DNA of 64,000 nucleotides from Vibrio galatheae. GTDB taxonomy: Bacteria; Pseudomonadota; Gammaproteobacteria; Enterobacterales; Vibrionaceae. Made by a program: the position numbers and the translations under genes. Positions 61,132-64,000 of the stretch are shown here, piece after piece. The first letter of the stretch is position 1. The number at the start of each line of letters is the position of its first letter. A model generated the notes under the pieces. That model saw only the letters and a list, made by a program, of their open reading frames with translations. It made no database searches and was not told the origin of the DNA. The stretch spans positions 45,843 through 109,842 of the forward strand of contig NZ_JXXV01000024.1 of assembly GCF_000967545.1 (NCBI RefSeq). The letters are read 5' to 3'.

Positions 61132-64000
61132 TTACTCTTTAATTACGAGTATGTCTTTAAGAACTTGGTCGGTTAAATCTGCACTACTCCAACCTTCAAG
61201 CTCAATTGTGACAGTGTCAGCACCTTTTGAAACCACAATTTCCGCATTATTAGTATCAGAATTTTCAACCGTAACGTATGATGCGATGATTTCGTCTACT
61301 GTGCGATTATCGTCTTCAAACAACTCTGACAAATCTATCTTGTCACCTTCAACGTCATCAAAATCTTTGATTACATCCGTTGAACTATCAAGATCGCCAT
61401 CTACCCACTTGAAGGTGTCAGCGCCATCACCACCAACAAGGATATCACTACCTTCACCGCCGACTAAAATGTCATCGCCGCCTTGACCATATAGGATATC
61501 ACTACCTTCACCTCCAGAAAGTTCATCACCCAAGTCACTACTACTAGAAGAACCAAACTCGTCGATGTGGCTAGAGATATATTCGTGCATAGTCTGAGCA
61601 TCAACACTACCTAGCCCCATACTTAGTTTCTCAGCTACGTACTCTTGAAGAGTAAGTTCGGTTGTGCTATCAGCTGCGAACAATATAGGCTCGTCACCAA
61701 ATAGAATATCATCTCCACTCAGCGTAGAAATTTCATCTGCACCGGGCTGAGTTTCAACCAGTTCGCCTGCTATGGCTTCGGCAAGTTTATTCACGTCTAC
61801 ATTTGCATCAACAACTTTGTCCGTATCAAACTGTTTCAGTGTCGATTCCATTACGCCATCGCCGATACCAATCGCTTGAACAGCTGAAAGGCCAGCAAGG
61901 ACGTTGAACATGTGCACCGCTTGCAGTGTAACCTGTTCATCTGAATCGTATTTATCTCTGTACACCAACTCACCATATTTCATGCGTAAGGTACCAAGAC
62001 GGACTCGTTGGTTACTGCTATCTAAGTAAGGCGAGTAAACGTACGCTTTATCGCCATGGGCTTCAACTACATCTACTCCATTTATTTTAATGCTTCCATT
62101 AGACAAGTCAGATAACTCGAAATCGTTTCCTAAGATATCTTCAAGACTTTCCAGTTCACCGGACGATTTATCATAGAACATCCAGAAGTCACTAAATTGC
62201 TCTTGACCAAGATCGTTTTCGGTGGCGGTATTTATCTCTCCATCTGTGATAAAGAAAGAGTGATTGGTTGCGCCATTATCTGGTAGTGAACTAAACCAAT
62301 CGATTGCTGAATTGAAAGCTGCTTCATAGTTTGTCATTCCGTAGGAATCATCAATTATTGAAGCTAGCTTATTCGCAAACTCTAATGATGGGTTATCTGC
62401 ATCAAGGTTTATCGATATCACATGGGACGCATTTGAGTCGAATTGAGTCAATAATACATTCACCTCACCCGATGCATCGGCCCCTGCACTTTCAACTAAT
62501 TTATCAAAGGCAGCTTGCAGTTCTGGTTTTGCAGCAGTAATCGTATTCTTCATACTTCCTGAAGTATCGAAGATAAAGGCGATATTGTAGTCCTGCCCAG
62601 GTATAATCTGAAGTCCAGAGGTATCGCCTATTACAATATCGTTGTCAGTCGAGGTTGTGATTACATCTGGGCCACCCTCGCCGGTGCTTAGAGTGTAGTC
62701 ACGAAGTGAAAGCTCATCTGAACCAGTTGCTGAATCGCCATTCGCTTCTTCAGTAGAAGTAGCGGTAACTTTCAAGTCGACTTGACCAACTTTGTCTCCT
62801 GGAACTTGCACAGTGAACTGATTTCCCTTGCTATCCCAACCAGAAGCGAGATCAATTATACCCTGGGCGTTAGCTGTACCAAGTAAGGTCTTAGTTGAGT
62901 CGAACAGTTGTGCACCTTCAACTAAACCACTAATTTGGACAGAAGTTATTGATTCACTGCCGTCTGTATCCGTTAAAGCAACATCAATAGTAAGCGGTAC
63001 TATCACGTGACTAGGTGGAATAGGTATCAGCTCTCCGGTGTTAGAGTCAAGCTCAAATATACCGTCTTCAAACTGAACGATCTCGATGTTGTGAAGTGCT
63101 TTAGTAATCGATTCATCTCCAAAGCCAAGATCTTCTGACGTTTCGAAGTTAAACCAGATATCGTCGACAGGATCATATAGTTTGTCCTTTGATATAGAGT
63201 AATCGGAGGACTTGCCAGGAAGAATCGCGATGTCTTTCCCGGTACCACCATACAGCGCATCAGACCCTAGACCGGAAACTAGAATGTCATTCCCCTCACC
63301 AGCGTTCAAGTAGCTACCAGTACGTGAATCATCTCCGACAAGTACGTCATTGCCACCATATGTGTAAACAAAATCCCCTCCACCGTGAACATTACGATAG
63401 TAGTCATCACTGCCTGAGCCAGTAACGAAGTCTTGCCACCATTTTTGATCGTTGATCTCGTCGCCTAGTTTTATTGGAGAAATATCAAAGTCACCCAACT
63501 GGAATTTGTCGGTAGTGATGCCGTATGTAGGGTAATCCTTATGGAGGAAAATGTAATCGCCTGAAAGAGAAACATTTACACTAGGTTGATCTGCCTTTGG
63601 TACTACATCAATAGATAGCAGAGAGTCGGTACCTTCTGAATTACCGTCATTTGGTTTGAACCCGATTTGGGCGTAATTGTTTAGTTGATTGCCTACACCA
63701 TTATTGTTGTAGGCAGCTAATCCAGACTCATGTAAATCAGGAGTAAAGCGTACCGAATTGCTATCAAAGTCTACTTTGTTAAATACATCACCAACCTCAA
63801 CAGCTTTCCAGTCAGCACCATCTTTGTATTCAAGTACACCATCAGCAGGCAGCGACGTAATTTGAACGGATAGAGAAGCCTGAGCAGAGTCTTCATCAGA
63901 AACGCCGAATGCTGACCAATCCAGTAGAATCGCGACATCCTCATCCCCAATAACGGTTGATGGCGATGATTCTGGCGCATCGTTCACTTGCGCCACATCG
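61132..64000 (-). CDS. Large type I-secreted adhesin, C-terminal 956 residues (VWA domain, RTX repeats)
   Basis: The frame is open to the window edge (no real start; preceded by QVNDAPE, a cadherin-like repeat joint), so the gene continues upstream. Order in the window: cadherin-like/VCBS-type region (about 1-180), an RTX block with GGNDVLVGDD and GGTGKDIAIL (about 205-260), a T1SS repeat with LTDTDGSESITSVQISGL (about 345), a VWA domain with MIDAS motif FDTSGSMKNT (about 480), a second RTX block GGEGSDILYGQGGDDILVGG (about 850-870) and a C-terminal GADTFKW...GDKIDLSELF export signal. It fits LapA/FrhA-like surface adhesins. Secretion and retention genes are outside the window. Confidence 0.87.
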   Translation of the reverse strand, partial: DVAQVNDAPESSPSTVIGDEDVAILLDWSAFGVSDEDSAQASLSVQITSLPADGVLEYKDGADWKAVEVGDVFNKVDFDSNSVRFTPDLHESGLAAYNNNGVGNQLNNYAQIGFKPNDGNSEGTDSLLSIDVVPKADQPSVNVSLSGDYIFLHKDYPTYGITTDKFQLGDFDISPIKLGDEINDQKWWQDFVTGSGSDDYYRNVHGGGDFVYTYGGNDVLVGDDSRTGSYLNAGEGNDILVSGLGSDALYGGTGKDIAILPGKSSDYSISKDKLYDPVDDIWFNFETSEDLGFGDESITKALHNIEIVQFEDGIFELDSNTGELIPIPPSHVIVPLTIDVALTDTDGSESITSVQISGLVEGAQLFDSTKTLLGTANAQGIIDLASGWDSKGNQFTVQVPGDKVGQVDLKVTATSTEEANGDSATGSDELSLRDYTLSTGEGGPDVITTSTDNDIVIGDTSGLQIIPGQDYNIAFIFDTSGSMKNTITAAKPELQAAFDKLVESAGADASGEVNVLLTQFDSNASHVISINLDADNPSLEFANKLASIIDDSYGMTNYEAAFNSAIDWFSSLPDNGATNHSFFITDGEINTATENDLGQEQFSDFWMFYDKSSGELESLEDILGNDFELSDLSNGSIKINGVDVVEAHGDKAYVYSPYLDSSNQRVRLGTLRMKYGELVYRDKYDSDEQVTLQAVHMFNVLAGLSAVQAIGIGDGVMESTLKQFDTDKVVDANVDVNKLAEAIAGELVETQPGADEISTLSGDDILFGDEPILFAADSTTELTLQEYVAEKLSMGLGSVDAQTMHEYISSHIDEFGSSSSSDLGDELSGGEGSDILYGQGGDDILVGGEGSDILVGGDGADTFKWVDGDLDSSTDVIKDFDDVEGDKIDLSELFEDDNRTVDEIIASYVTVENSDTNNAEIVVSKGADTVTIELEGWSSADLTDQVLKDILVIKE

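Noticed and set aside
61208..61220. Fourth matS site (GTGACAGTGTCAG)
   Set aside because: One mismatch in the fixed part and coding sequence of the adhesin; kept out of the perfect set.
1..64000. tRNA, rRNA, CRISPR arrays and insertion sequences
   Set aside because: No cloverleaf, rRNA-like block, regular spaced repeats or transposase-like gene was found on reading.

Overview
The window is chromosomal DNA from a Vibrio-type gammaproteobacterium, at the replication terminus of chromosome 1. Three things support this. The gene order matches the enterobacterial/Vibrio terminus (matP, lon-family ycbZ, fabA, rmf; uup, rlmKL, zapC, pyrD; prc, proQ, msrC, letA, letB, rsmF; yccA, tusE, acyP, rlmI). 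A XerCD dif site lies at 3315-3342. Three perfect matS (MatP-binding) sites lie at 15131, 22303 and 24642. Product names rest on family recognition from the protein sequence; no database search was run.

Region 1 (1-3.1 kb): a reverse-strand ccoNOQP operon for the cbb3 cytochrome oxidase (ccoP cut by the window edge), and a divergent small membrane-anchored protein of unknown role.

Region 2 (3.3-11.95 kb): an inovirus (filamentous phage) prophage integrated at dif. It reads: a DUF3693-type repressor on the minus strand, operator palindromes, two unknown early genes, an RstA/pII-like rolling-circle initiator, a small ssDNA-binding-type protein, a small membrane protein, the major coat protein, a previously unlisted 30-residue candidate minor coat protein, a terminator, a pIII-like adsorption protein, a pVI-like protein, Zot/pI, a 42-residue ORF and a strong hairpin that is probably the origin or packaging signal. 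An accessory segment follows, holding a membrane-anchored DUF2726 nuclease-like protein flanked by a near-identical hairpin repeat, an 82-residue protein, and a second regulator (DUF3653-like). No secretin gene is present. The repressor gene runs through the attachment site: its present stop codon lies in the host dif arm, and the phage's own 3' end of the gene appears to be stranded at the right end of the prophage.

Region 3 (12-25.7 kb): the terminus organisation and housekeeping block: an HDOD-domain protein, a DUF3634 protein, MatP, a Lon-like protease, FabA (with a FabR/DesT-like operator), RMF, a GlyGly-CTERM DUF3466 protein, the ABC-F protein Uup, a glutaredoxin-like protein, RlmKL, ZapC and PyrD.

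Region 4 (25.7-51 kb): the 180-kDa-class NAD glutamate dehydrogenase, a DUF2835 protein, PepN, a secreted unknown, Prc, ProQ, MsrC, a self-contained ABC exporter, the LetA/LetB lipid-transport pair, RsmF, a CvfB-like S1 protein, an unknown 461-residue membrane protein, a DUF4442 protein, an orphan PEP-binding domain related to PpsA that has lost its catalytic cysteine segment, DAHP synthase and YajQ.

Region 5 (51-64 kb): a siroheme-synthase N-terminal protein with a vestigial methylase tail, the aapJQMP general amino-acid ABC transporter, YccA, TusE, acylphosphatase, a chemoreceptor, RlmI, and the C-terminal 956 residues of a large type I-secreted adhesin with a von Willebrand A domain and calcium-binding repeats (it runs off the window). 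No tRNA, rRNA, CRISPR array or insertion sequence was seen.
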